Origin: Bacteroidota bacterium
Lineage (GTDB): Bacteria; Bacteroidota; Bacteroidia; NS11-12g; UBA9320
Direction of reading: 5' to 3'
Assembly (NCBI GenBank): GCA_024679565.1
Contig: JAIBDD010000007.1
Location: 1-64,000, forward strand
DNA: 64,000 nucleotides
The notes beneath the pieces were generated by a model, which was not told the origin of the DNA, ran no database searches, and saw only the letters and a program-made list of their open reading frames with translations. Made by a program: the position numbers and the translations under genes. This document shows, piece by piece, positions 18,259 through 26,817 of the stretch; the first letter of the stretch is position 1, and each line of letters starts with the position of its first letter.

Positions 18259-18855
18259 TTACCTAAGATCCATCTTAATCTGTTTCCGAATTACCGCCAT
18301 GCCTTCATTAAAGCATGTACGACATCGGGCTTCATAGAGGTCCTTTTCGCCTAGTTCGACGGTTTGTTCGTTGTGTATTTTCTTGAACGTATACCCAGCC
18401 ACACCGCCGCAACGCATGCATATGGCGTGTACCTTTGTCACATACTCTGCCATAGACAACAAAAGAGGCATGGGGCCAAACGGAATTCCTTTAAAGTCCA
18501 TATCAAGTCCAGCCAATATGACTCTTATCTTTTTTTCAGCAAGAAGGTTACATACTTCCGGTAATTGCATATCAAAAAACTGTGCTTCGTCAATACCAAC
18601 TACGTCTGTATTGCCGATATGGTCCAAAATGTCTTTTGAATGCGCTACGGGCATAGAGTCAATTTGATTGTCGTTGTGTGATACAACCTTTTGATAATGG
18701 TATCTTACATCGATTTGAGGCTTAAAAATAAGTACCTTTTGATGAGCAATTTTGGCCCGATTAATTCTTCGTATAAGTTCTTCCGTTTTACCCGAAAACA
18801 TTGATCCACAAATGACCTCAATCCATCCTTTTTCAATCCGTGGTTCAACAAACAT
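18259..18855 (-). CDS. tdk: Thymidine kinase
   Basis: This enzyme phosphorylates thymidine with ATP in pyrimidine salvage. The 198-residue type II thymidine kinase has the P-loop GSMFSGKTEEL near 22-32, Walker B VVGIDEAQFF near 92-101, and the thymidine-binding lasso. The structural zinc site uses paired cysteines in CMRCGG and CRTCF. Length and motif order are normal for bacterial TdK. A TAnnTTTG box on the minus strand 22 nt upstream of the ATG fits this start. Confidence 0.97.
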   Translation of the reverse strand: MFVEPRIEKGWIEVICGSMFSGKTEELIRRINRAKIAHQKVLIFKPQIDVRYHYQKVVSHNDNQIDSMPVAHSKDILDHIGNTDVVGIDEAQFFDMQLPEVCNLLAEKKIRVILAGLDMDFKGIPFGPMPLLLSMAEYVTKVHAICMRCGGVAGYTFKKIHNEQTVELGEKDLYEARCRTCFNEGMAVIRKQIKMDLR

Positions 18856-18877
18856 GACTACGCTTTTTGCTTTCGAG

Positions 18878-18885
18878 CAAATGTA
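18878..18885 (-). promoter_or_regulatory. TAnnTTTG box of tdk
   Basis: The minus strand reads TACATTTG. An ATTG at 18908-18911 (minus strand) 22 nt upstream could be the -33 element. The leader to the ATG would be about 18 nt. Confidence 0.65.
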
Positions 18886-18974
18886 ATGTCTTCTCCATAG
18901 TTTTGTGTCAATTCCTCTGTTCTAAAATTTAATTGACGTGAATAACGTTATCCATAGGCAGACACAAATAAGTC

Positions 18975-18982
18975 TATTTTTG
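18975..18982 (+). promoter_or_regulatory. TAnnTTTG box of the Pro/Glu-rich gene
   Basis: TATTTTTG, 19 nt before ATG 19002, in the divergent gap with tdk. No -33 match is evident. Confidence 0.55.
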
Positions 18983-19001
18983 CTAATTATAAGGTGGTAA
19001 C

Positions 19002-19730
19002 ATGACACGAGAGGAGATACATAACGAAATAGGAAACATCCTTAAATTGATAGAAATCAATAACAACAGAATGTTTTTGAATGATGCTGATTTCGAACTA
19101 GACTTAGAGTTGATGCGAAGTTATGTGGTTCAGCTGTATAAGCTTCACGACCAATTACAGGTAAGTCAACCATCAGAGCTAGAGGCACCAGAACCAAAAG
19201 CTGAACCTGTTGTTATCAAAACAAGTCCAAAACCAAGGCCTAAACCTAAGCATGTTGAGCCACCTGTGGTTGAAGCACCAACACCTATTCCTGAACCAGA
19301 GCCAGAGCCAGAGCCAGAACCAATTGCAGAAGTCGAAATAGCAGTTGAGGAACCCGTGATTGAGGTGGAACCTCCAATTGTTGAGGAAGTAGTAGAAGAG
19401 GCACCAACGGAAAAAGCCAAACCTAAGCCGGAAAGTAAAAAAGCCAAGCCTCCAGTTGTTGCCAATGACGTATATGCGCGACTTAAGAATACCAAACTGG
19501 AAAGCATTAAAAAGGGTATCAGTATCAGCAAGAGATACGAGATTCAAAATGAACTTTTTAGCAACAATCCAGAGGTATACAATGAAGCGATTAAGACCCT
19601 AGACAGTCAAGTGAACTTTGATGATGCCATGAATCACTTAGAAGGTACTTTAATGGCTGAACATGGCTGGGAGGAGGATGACTTCTTGGTTGATGAAATA
19701 AGAATTCTACTTTACCGACGATATGCTTAA
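19002..19730 (+). CDS. Conserved Bacteroidota protein with Pro/Glu-rich linker
   Basis: A 242-residue cytosolic protein of unknown function. Residues 1-58 are helical and charged. A long linker (about 60-150) is rich in Pro, Glu and Val, and includes a run of alternating Pro-Glu encoded by six-base ccagag repeats at about 19293-19320. The last 80 residues (ESIKKGISISKRYEIQNELF ... YNEAIKTLDSQVNFDDAMNHL ... DDFLVDEIRILLYRRY) match the end of a widespread but uncharacterised Bacteroidota family in which a 'gindRf.fi.eLF' phrase recurs. That assignment rests on recall of the pattern, not a search. It is followed 23 bp later by comEC and is probably cotranscribed with it. Confidence 0.75.
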   Translation: MTREEIHNEIGNILKLIEINNNRMFLNDADFELDLELMRSYVVQLYKLHDQLQVSQPSELEAPEPKAEPVVIKTSPKPRPKPKHVEPPVVEAPTPIPEPEPEPEPEPIAEVEIAVEEPVIEVEPPIVEEVVEEAPTEKAKPKPESKKAKPPVVANDVYARLKNTKLESIKKGISISKRYEIQNELFSNNPEVYNEAIKTLDSQVNFDDAMNHLEGTLMAEHGWEEDDFLVDEIRILLYRRYA

Positions 19731-19753
19731 GTCGGGACAGTAAACAAAACTAA

Positions 19754-21649
19754 ATGCCACACAACTTCTGGCGAGAAGCACCATTTGTGCGTCTCATTAT
19801 TCCTTTAGTTTTAGGGATTATAATGCACCGGTTTTTGGGTGGGTGGCATTCTTCAATTCTGTTTGCAATTGTACTCTTGTTTGTTGGTTATCTTGTTTGT
19901 GTATTTTTATTGGACACACGACATAAATTTAGATTCAATGCCCACCTTAGTATTTTAGTAACTGTGTTTATCACGTTATTAAGTTATACGTCAACACACT
20001 TTTATTATCATTTTAATCATTCCAGTTATCTATCTGATCAGGCCAATACCAAAATTCTTTTTCAGGTTACTAACCAGCCAACTCTGGGCGGTAAATTTTA
20101 CAAAACATATGTAAAAGCGCTACAGCAAAATGGTCGCAGAGCGCAGGGTAATGCGGTTATTTTTTTGGAGGTAGGAGAACAAACTCCCCAATACGGCGAT
20201 CAACTCATTGCTGAACTGAACCTAAAACATATTACAAGCCCTAAAAACCCTAAAGAGTTTGATTATCAGCTATATATGCAGAATCGAAACATCCAGTTTC
20301 AAGGCTTTGTAGCCTTTAATCAATGGAGAATAACCAGCAACAAGGGTAATCCAGTAGTTACATATGCGTTTAAAATCAGAGAGAAATGTAAACAGGTTAT
20401 TGAACAAAAGCTAAACAGCACGAAGCACGTAGCGATTCTTCATGCACTTGTTTTGGGTGATAAATCAGGACTTGGAAGTGAGCTAAAACAAACATTTTCG
20501 GAAACAGGGACAATGCATGTTTTGGCCGTTAGTGGTCTTCATATCGGAATCGTATACCTTTTTACAAGCAGCCTATTGGGTTTTTTATTTGTAAAAAAAC
20601 TTAAAACGATAAGGGCTGTTCTTGGACTTTTAGTCATTTGGAGCTTTGCTCTAGTTTCGGGGCTCAGCCCATCTGTTTGCAGGGCGTGTTTTATGTTTTC
20701 CGTCTTGTCTATTGGACTGGAATTAAACCGTGATTCAAACGTTTACAATAGCCTGTGTTTCGCTGGATTTGTTTTACTTGTAGTCAATCCTTTGAACCTG
20801 TTTAACGTTGGTTTTCAATTTTCATTTCTAGCTGTATTAGGGATTGTAACACTGCAAAAGCCTATTCGAAGGGTGGTTAAAACTGAATCATTCGTGCTGG
20901 GCAAAATTGCCGACCTTTCGGCGGTGTCTCTTTCTGCACAACTTGCTACTTTACCGCTCGGGCTTTATTACTTCGGTCAATTTCCTCTACTCTTTTTGGC
21001 ATCAAATCTTTTGGTGATACCAGCAGTCACGATTTTGGTGTACGCCAGTATCTGTCTAATCATCTTTCATGGCATTCCAATAATCGCGGAGGTAATTGTT
21101 AATGTCCTTGAAATATATTTATGGTTTGTAATTCGTATCACAGAAACCATACAAAAGTTTCCCTTCGCCTTGTTGGAAAACGTATCAGTGACGCACATTG
21201 AGCTCGCAGTATTGTTTGGATTGATAGGGAGTATTGGGTCCTATTTCTTAAGGAGGTCAATCAAAGTCTTATACACCTTTGTACTTCTTAGCATAAGTCT
21301 TATAGGAAATCAAGCTATTAGAAGATATGGAAATATGCAATCGACCGAGCTTATCCGTTTTGATATCGCAAAATCAAAATGTTTGGTACTGCGTGACGGG
21401 AACTTAACGTACCTCTTGGCACAGTACAATATGTCTAACAAAAAATGGGTGTTTCATTGCAAACCATACTTACGTTTTAAGGGCGTTGCTGATTTAAACA
21501 TGCCGCAACTGTGCGACGAATCAATTATTGAGGCGGTTTCAATCAACCGGGATTCTTTTACGGTAAACAGAGCGACTTGTTGGATTACGAATAATCCAAA
21601 CGACAGCATTGATGAAGCGAAAACGTTTAAATCGTTACAGCTTCCTTAA
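19754..21649 (+). CDS. comEC: ComEC/Rec2-family DNA uptake channel
   Basis: ComEC forms the inner-membrane channel for single-stranded DNA during natural transformation. This 631-residue protein has an N-terminal hydrophobic segment pair, a DUF4131/OB-like region (about 85-200), and the Competence domain. In that domain HALVLGDKSGLGSELKQTFSETGTMHVLAVSGLHIGIVY is diagnostic (quoted in two parts: HALVLGDKSGL and MHVLAVSGLHIGI). SPSVCRACFMFS and the GFQFSFLAVLGIV segment are also visible. About ten membrane helices are expected. The metallo-beta-lactamase domain present at the C-terminus in Bacillus is missing. Only about 110 residues without its HxHxDH motif follow, so strand degradation would need another nuclease. 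Confidence 0.92.
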   Translation: MPHNFWREAPFVRLIIPLVLGIIMHRFLGGWHSSILFAIVLLFVGYLVCVFLLDTRHKFRFNAHLSILVTVFITLLSYTSTHFYYHFNHSSYLSDQANTKILFQVTNQPTLGGKFYKTYVKALQQNGRRAQGNAVIFLEVGEQTPQYGDQLIAELNLKHITSPKNPKEFDYQLYMQNRNIQFQGFVAFNQWRITSNKGNPVVTYAFKIREKCKQVIEQKLNSTKHVAILHALVLGDKSGLGSELKQTFSETGTMHVLAVSGLHIGIVYLFTSSLLGFLFVKKLKTIRAVLGLLVIWSFALVSGLSPSVCRACFMFSVLSIGLELNRDSNVYNSLCFAGFVLLVVNPLNLFNVGFQFSFLAVLGIVTLQKPIRRVVKTESFVLGKIADLSAVSLSAQLATLPLGLYYFGQFPLLFLASNLLVIPAVTILVYASICLIIFHGIPIIAEVIVNVLEIYLWFVIRITETIQKFPFALLENVSVTHIELAVLFGLIGSIGSYFLRRSIKVLYTFVLLSISLIGNQAIRRYGNMQSTELIRFDIAKSKCLVLRDGNLTYLLAQYNMSNKKWVFHCKPYLRFKGVADLNMPQLCDESIIEAVSINRDSFTVNRATCWITNNPNDSIDEAKTFKSLQLP

Positions 21650-21663
21650 TGGTGCGAAATTAA

Positions 21664-22278
21664 TTAACGTTTGTTTTTCTGTTCAATACCAACAGCCTTT
21701 AGTACGTCCGATACGTTGGTGTACACCCGATAAGGAAAGTCATACGGGAATTCGCAAGAATCGCTAGTGAGGTTATTTCCTTTCACGTCGGTAAATACGT
21801 AAGTTGAATCAACCAGTCGGTCATTGGCATAGTACGTCACAATTTGTTCGATTGCCAAATCGTCGGTACACATACTGTTGTAAAAAGAGGTGTTTCTTTC
21901 AAAGGCAAACGTGCCGCCAGATGTGGTATCAAAGTAATGCGTAAAACCTAGGTCCCAATCACCAGATTGACTGTATGGGTAGGCACCAATACAAACAATA
22001 TGATTACTCTGGGTATACCAAACATTGTATACCTCATCGATGACATCAGGCCATTTGAGGTTTATTACTTCCGTAGGCGTTTCAGCAGTCGGTTCTTTCG
22101 CATAAATCTTTGCCTTAAACAAGCTGCTCATCCTATTGGAATCGATAAACGCTTTTTGTCCACTCAACCGCTCTCTAATGTCTGGTTCGGGTACAAGTTC
22201 TCTAGGTGCATTGGTCGACGAATTCTGCTTACAACCAACAAACAAAGCCACGATACAAAGTATATTAATGAAACGCAT
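21664..22278 (-). CDS. Hypothetical lipoprotein
   Basis: A 204-residue predicted lipoprotein: MRFINILCIVALFVGC places the lipidated cysteine at 16. The mature part contains no recognised domain. It is rich in aromatic residues and has a paired-Cys possibility (CTDD and CEFP). Start ATG 22278 is preferred over the TTG at 22284, which lies inside a perfect minus-strand TAnnTTTG box. The 5' end overlaps the 3' end of the upstream gene by 14 bases, so it is probably expressed both by readthrough and from its own box. Function unknown. Confidence 0.75.
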   Translation of the reverse strand: MRFINILCIVALFVGCKQNSSTNAPRELVPEPDIRERLSGQKAFIDSNRMSSLFKAKIYAKEPTAETPTEVINLKWPDVIDEVYNVWYTQSNHIVCIGAYPYSQSGDWDLGFTHYFDTTSGGTFAFERNTSFYNSMCTDDLAIEQIVTYYANDRLVDSTYVFTDVKGNNLTSDSCEFPYDFPYRVYTNVSDVLKAVGIEQKNKR

Positions 22279-23185
22279 AGTCAAATGTATAATAATGCCT
22301 TAAAATGGCTGTAGGTGTTTGTAACTCAAATGTTTCAGACTGTTTATTCAGTGCTTTTTCAGTTAATAATTGATCTATTTTTTCTGAAATAGGTGTACAC
22401 ATGGAGAATCGATTTTCGTATGAAACGGATTCAAACATCTTAGGAAATGGAAAATCATTTGGGACGACCAATTGCCCTGAATCGGTTACTTCAAAGCCAA
22501 CCTGGTAACTTGGCATTCTTCCTGATTCTGCATTTGATTGGTAGAACGATTGATAGAAACTATCTGGTCCTGAACCAACCCAACTTTTGGACAGTTTATG
22601 ACTTATTACACCATTGGCGAAGTAGGTTTCGCTGGAATAAAAAGGAGCATTTTTCTGTGTAAAAACGACAGAATCATATCCAAAAATCATTGGGTTTACA
22701 TATTTCTTGGAAAGGTAGATGTAACCGCGTTTGTTGCAAAAAGTGGCCTCTTTCAAACCAGATCTATTATACGTCGCATATAACTTGTTTCCTTTTGATA
22801 GCTTGGTAACTCGTTTTTGTACGGTGGTTTCACCCTTATGATTCACAACGTCCATAGCTACAAGTTCCCCTTTGTTATCATACGTATAAGATTCGGATCG
22901 ATATTTAATGCCATCCATATAGTTGTACATAGAGTCCGGCATACCTTTTTTGTTAAACCAATATGTTGCCCATAAGTAGGGTTCTTGTTCAATTGTTGTT
23001 TTGGGCTGATGGCTCGATACTAAAGCTTGATCTGGTAAGGTGTGTTTGGTGATCGATATCTGAAGAATACTGCTATCCTTTATAACCTGCTGGTTTGGAA
23101 GTTTTAGCTGTGCAAATAGATATTCTGGATTGCATAATGCAACTAGGCATAAAATTAGCGACAGTAGAGTTTTGTAATTCAGCAT
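22265..23185 (-). CDS. Hypothetical exported protein
   Basis: A 306-residue protein with a signal peptide (LLSLILCLVALCNPEYLFAQ). The middle (DGIKYRSESYTYDNKGELVAMDVVNHKG, read as short repeats) looks like MORN/YD-type beta-hairpin units: a glycine-containing turn followed by aromatic strands. No catalytic motif is seen. It precedes a lipoprotein gene with overlap, suggesting an envelope-located pair. Function unknown. Confidence 0.72.
   Translation of the reverse strand: MLNYKTLLSLILCLVALCNPEYLFAQLKLPNQQVIKDSSILQISITKHTLPDQALVSSHQPKTTIEQEPYLWATYWFNKKGMPDSMYNYMDGIKYRSESYTYDNKGELVAMDVVNHKGETTVQKRVTKLSKGNKLYATYNRSGLKEATFCNKRGYIYLSKKYVNPMIFGYDSVVFTQKNAPFYSSETYFANGVISHKLSKSWVGSGPDSFYQSFYQSNAESGRMPSYQVGFEVTDSGQLVVPNDFPFPKMFESVSYENRFSMCTPISEKIDQLLTEKALNKQSETFELQTPTAILRHYYTFDYAFH
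22282..22289 (-). promoter_or_regulatory. TAnnTTTG box inside the upstream gene's 3' end
   Basis: The minus strand reads TACATTTG, ending three bases before ATG 22278. It overlaps the last codons of the 22265-23185 gene. The position matches the leaderless pattern, although chance inside coding sequence cannot be excluded. Confidence 0.45.
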
Positions 23186-23195
23186 GGGATATAAA

Positions 23196-23230
23196 AAAAG
23201 GTCACTGGCCTTAAGCCAATGACCTTTTTC
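23196..23230 (-). terminator. Rho-independent terminator
   Basis: Near-perfect 15-bp inverted repeat (aaaaaggtcactggc with gccaatgaccttttt, one C-A mismatch) around cttaa. On the minus strand the stem is followed by seven T's. It lies just after the stop of the 23245-24282 gene and just before the next gene's start. Confidence 0.88.
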
Positions 23231-23244
23231 AATGTGTTTATATT

Positions 23245-24282
23245 TTAGTTTTCAGTAGGTTCTTCTGCGTCGTTCATGGCAACTGGATACGATATTTTAG
23301 TCAGCCATTTAGAGGGATCTTTTTCTGTCATTGGGTCTGTAATATACTCTTCCATAACCGCACCAACCAGTTTCATGTTTTTCTCTTCCATATAAGCACC
23401 AAGCGCGTCATGTGCGCCTTTCATGCTTTCGTCGTAAGCACCAAAATAATCAACGGTCAAATATGTGCCTTCTGGTTGTTCATAGAATTCATAACCTTCT
23501 GGAGCTTCGTCCATAGCTACTGGCATGGCAACAGTTATTTCAGATTCCCCGCTTTCTTCATTCCATGTCCAATATAGTGCTGCAGGAGCGCCGGTCATAT
23601 GGTCTTTACAAAGCGTACCCAATGCTGGCATGTTCGTATCGAAATAGGTTTTCATGTCAGCCATTTGAATCACTTCTTTTTTTCCTACATACTTGCCCGC
23701 TTCGCGTTGTACTTCCTCAACGGTATATACTACTAAGGCTGCTTTTTCTGAAGCTTGCTTTTCTGCAATTCCTTTCAACAATCCTAGTTGTTGTTTGAAC
23801 GCTTCCGTCATCATTTTTTCTGCTCCAAATAAAGCGCCCATCACATTCCAAGGAATTCCTTGCTTTTCATTATACGACATGCTCACTTTTGTTTTACCCT
23901 CTTCTTCAGTAAGCTGCATTTTTGAATTTCCTTCACCAAAGTCATGTTTTACATGATGCTCAAGTAAATGATTTTCCATGTCCGAAGTACTTAAAGTCAT
24001 CGATCCGCTTCCAACTTTTTGATTTCCACTCCATGTCATACTAGATCCTACAGCGCCTGATTCTCCATCAAATGTTACTTTCATGTCAGGGTCTGCCTCA
24101 TACCAAGGAGACCAATTGTCTGCTTTTTCATAGGTGCTAACGTTGTCCCAAACAACAGCAATAGGTGCATCGATGGTTTCTTCCATCGCCACGTTCATTT
24201 CCTTAGGTAAAATTAATGAGGCAATAAGCCAGATGACTACTACTACTAAGAGCAATATGCCAAGAACTTTTAAAACTTTCAT
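23245..24282 (-). CDS. SRPBCC domain fused to GyrI-like domain, membrane-anchored
   Basis: A 345-residue two-domain protein. An N-terminal membrane anchor (MKVLKVLGILLLVVVVIWL) is followed by a START/polyketide-cyclase-like SRPBCC domain (about 25-165; IDAPIAVVWDNVSTYEKADNWSPW, read in parts). A GyrI-like/AraC effector-binding small-molecule domain follows (about 180-335; ADMKTYFDTNMPALGTLCKD, YEFYEQPEGTYLTVDYFG). Both are hydrophobic-ligand folds. This architecture recurs in Bacteroidota, but its ligand is unknown. ATG 24282 is chosen over the frame start at 24327 because it begins the membrane anchor. A terminator follows immediately. Confidence 0.87.
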   Translation of the reverse strand: MKVLKVLGILLLVVVVIWLIASLILPKEMNVAMEETIDAPIAVVWDNVSTYEKADNWSPWYEADPDMKVTFDGESGAVGSSMTWSGNQKVGSGSMTLSTSDMENHLLEHHVKHDFGEGNSKMQLTEEEGKTKVSMSYNEKQGIPWNVMGALFGAEKMMTEAFKQQLGLLKGIAEKQASEKAALVVYTVEEVQREAGKYVGKKEVIQMADMKTYFDTNMPALGTLCKDHMTGAPAALYWTWNEESGESEITVAMPVAMDEAPEGYEFYEQPEGTYLTVDYFGAYDESMKGAHDALGAYMEEKNMKLVGAVMEEYITDPMTEKDPSKWLTKISYPVAMNDAEEPTEN

Positions 24283-24476
24283 AACTGTGATACTATTTGA
24301 TTGTGTGAATATAAATAATTTAATCAAATCGCTACAAATTACGAAGTCCCGCGACCCCTTTATTCAAGCGACTTACAACTACAATGCCACCAGAATTTAA
24401 AAGCTAACTAGTTGGTTTAAAATCATTTAAGTGTCTTGTTTGTGATAAAAACCAGCGATTTACAATACGCTTTACT

Positions 24477-24484
24477 TATTTTTG
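24477..24484 (+). promoter_or_regulatory. TAnnTTTG box, leaderless start
   Basis: TATTTTTG ends six bases before ATG 24491. The nominal TTG start of the frame (24482) overlaps the box itself, so the ATG is the true start. TTTG at 24439-24442 is too far (34 nt) to be a confident -33. Confidence 0.68.
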
Positions 24485-24490
24485 TTTACC

Positions 24491-26728
24491 ATGCTTCGCC
24501 AAAATATTACCACAAAGGCTGTTTGTATACTACTATTCTTGATGGCAAATGCCACTTCGTTTGGGCAATATGCGCGCAATTTTGCAAATAGTAATTATGG
24601 GGGTGTACAAAGTGTTTCTTATAACCCTGCAAACCTTGCAGATAGTCGCTATCGATTCGCATTAACACCTTTATCTGTTTTTGCGGATGTCAATAACAAC
24701 TTTATAAATGTACGTACACCATATACTTATGGGAACGTGTTAAACAACAACGTGTCTTCTGATCTTTTAGACGAAAACGATATTCCAGTTTGGGATAATT
24801 CATTTATGGAAGATAAGTTGAATGGAAATCAGAAACAGGCCTATGTGTCTGCAGAAGTAATGGGTCCGTCTTTTTTACTCGGTCGAGAGGATAAAAGTGG
24901 TATTGCCTTCACTACTAAGACGAGATTTTTTGCCGATATAGACGGATTAAACGAAGATCTGTTAAAAGTTTTTCTGGTTGACTTTGATTCGTCAGCGCCA
25001 GATTTTTCTGTAAAATCTCACCAGTTGCGACTAATGAATAAACCCGGTCTTGAAACAAACCTCGGCTATGGTGCTTTGGCATATCAAGAGTTTGCCTTCA
25101 GTTATGCAAACGTACTACTAGACAAAAAACAGAATTTTATAAAAGGGGGAGCCACTTTAAAATATTTAATTGGCCTTGCTGCAGGATACGCTCGCGTTGA
25201 TGACTTTAATTACGAACTAGTGGGTATCGATTCTCTACGTATCAATTCTGCGAATATTACGGCTGGGTATACCAGCGACCAATATTTTACCACCGACCGC
25301 AGGTTGAATGACTACTTAGGTAAAAACAAACTGGGTAAAGGCATGGGCATTGATATTGGTATTGTATATGAATTTCGACCAGATTTTAAAGCATTCAAAT
25401 ACCGAATGGATCGGAGAAATCATGAAGATAGAACACGGAATAAATACAAATTTAAAATCGGAGCTGCATTGGCAGATTTCGGCTCAATAAAATTCGATAA
25501 CAATCCATATACAAGAGGGCTAAATATCAGCTCAGATGGTGATACCACAGATTGGGCAGATTTCGAAGAAGTGACCCGTTTTAATGGCACAAATGATATT
25601 GACTCGTTTGCCAAAAAATATTTTCATGGAACTACAATCGACAGTTCTTTTTCAGCCAAATTACCGGCAAGCCTGAATTTGAATTTTGACCTTAGCTTAG
25701 ATAACAATTGGTATTTAAGTGGATCTTATGTCCAATCACTTCGCGGTAATAAGGTCAAAGGCGTAAGGAAACAATCTGTAATGGCGGTAGGAGCTCGCTA
25801 TGAAACACGTCGTTTTGAAGTGTCAAGTAGTTTGATTTTTGGGCAATTCTATAACCCGATCTTACTGAGTGCGTTTGTACGCTATGGACCGGTTTATATT
25901 GGCAGTGACAATTTAGGAGGCATTTTCGGTGGTAAGTCAACCAATGGGTACAACGTTTATGCGGGTGTTGCCTTACCGATTTTACACAACAGAATGCCAG
26001 ACAAAGATGGCGATGGTACGAGCGATGCTAAAGACAAATGTCCAGAGATATTTGGAAGCGAATATGCAAAAGGGTGCCCAGATCTAGATGACGATAGAGT
26101 GCCTGATAAAGATGACCATTGCCCAAATATTCCAGGGCTAAAAAATGCAAAAGGGTGCCCCGATGAGGATGGAGATGGGCTAGGAGGTCCAGACGATAAT
26201 TGTCCAACTTTGGCTGGAACAAAAGCGAATCATGGTTGTCCTGATACAGATGGAGACGGTATTCCAGATGACGTAGATGCCTGTATTGATGAATACGGAG
26301 AGAAGGAATACAATGGTTGTCCAAGTATGCCAGAACCAAAAGATACGGTGGTTACGCCAGTTGTTGAACGGGATACGACTCCTATACATAGGGATCCTAA
26401 ACCAGTGGTGACCAAGCCAGTTCCTTCTGGTAAAGATATTACCGTAGCTGATGTTGTTGACCTCATGAACTTTGAAGTCTACGATTATTATCTAATCCTT
26501 GGCGCTTATAAGAATAAGCTGTTGGCCGATGAACTGGTAAAGAAATTGAATCGACAAGCAGGCGTGTTAACCTATATTTATTATGATGACGCCAACCAAA
26601 TGAACTACGTTACGTTTGGTCGAGTCACTTCAAAAGAAAAGGCAAGGGCACAACTTGCAAAACTTCAGAAACCAAGCGTTGATGCGTTGATTAACGGTCA
26701 TGTGTGGTGGAAGAAAGTAATGAAGTAA
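24491..26728 (+). CDS. DUF5723-like outer-membrane protein with thrombospondin type 3 repeats and SPOR-like tail
   Basis: A 745-residue envelope protein. After the signal peptide (about 1-24) comes a long beta-rich region (about 25-490) that starts YARNFANSNYGGVQSVSYNP, as in DUF5723 proteins thought to form outer-membrane barrels. Four to five calcium-binding thrombospondin type 3 repeats follow (about 500-615; DKDGDGTSDAKDKCPEIFGS, DTDGDGIPDDVDACIDEYGE). A Pro/Thr linker leads to a C-terminal domain resembling SPOR (YYLILGAYKNKLLADELVKK ... YVTFGRVTSKEKARAQL), which in other proteins binds denuded peptidoglycan. OmpA-like proteins of the phylum carry the same Ca repeats before an OmpA domain. 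Here SPOR takes that place. Likely role: anchoring the outer membrane to the cell wall (inference). Confidence 0.83.
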   Translation: MLRQNITTKAVCILLFLMANATSFGQYARNFANSNYGGVQSVSYNPANLADSRYRFALTPLSVFADVNNNFINVRTPYTYGNVLNNNVSSDLLDENDIPVWDNSFMEDKLNGNQKQAYVSAEVMGPSFLLGREDKSGIAFTTKTRFFADIDGLNEDLLKVFLVDFDSSAPDFSVKSHQLRLMNKPGLETNLGYGALAYQEFAFSYANVLLDKKQNFIKGGATLKYLIGLAAGYARVDDFNYELVGIDSLRINSANITAGYTSDQYFTTDRRLNDYLGKNKLGKGMGIDIGIVYEFRPDFKAFKYRMDRRNHEDRTRNKYKFKIGAALADFGSIKFDNNPYTRGLNISSDGDTTDWADFEEVTRFNGTNDIDSFAKKYFHGTTIDSSFSAKLPASLNLNFDLSLDNNWYLSGSYVQSLRGNKVKGVRKQSVMAVGARYETRRFEVSSSLIFGQFYNPILLSAFVRYGPVYIGSDNLGGIFGGKSTNGYNVYAGVALPILHNRMPDKDGDGTSDAKDKCPEIFGSEYAKGCPDLDDDRVPDKDDHCPNIPGLKNAKGCPDEDGDGLGGPDDNCPTLAGTKANHGCPDTDGDGIPDDVDACIDEYGEKEYNGCPSMPEPKDTVVTPVVERDTTPIHRDPKPVVTKPVPSGKDITVADVVDLMNFEVYDYYLILGAYKNKLLADELVKKLNRQAGVLTYIYYDDANQMNYVTFGRVTSKEKARAQLAKLQKPSVDALINGHVWWKKVMK

Positions 26729-26805
26729 TTTCATGTCAATACCAGGGTATTGGCGTTACCTCAATACTCTTACGCGTATTGCTTCATTCTTAGTCGCCAA
26801 TCAAA

Positions 26806-26813
26806 TACCTTTG
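26806..26813 (+). promoter_or_regulatory. TAnnTTTG box, leaderless start
   Basis: TACCTTTG ends four bases before ATG 26818. A possible -33 ATTG (26778-26781) is 24 nt upstream, a little long. Confidence 0.68.
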
Positions 26814-26817
26814 CGGC

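Noticed and set aside
19166-19547. Two overlapping antisense frames rich in Ser/Gly and Trp/Phe
   Set aside because: They are the reverse reading of the Pro/Glu-rich repeat of the 19002 gene and have low complexity.
26028-26466. Antisense frames across the calcium-repeat region
   Set aside because: Produced by the repetitive GATGGAGATGG-type codons of the thrombospondin repeats. No protein features.
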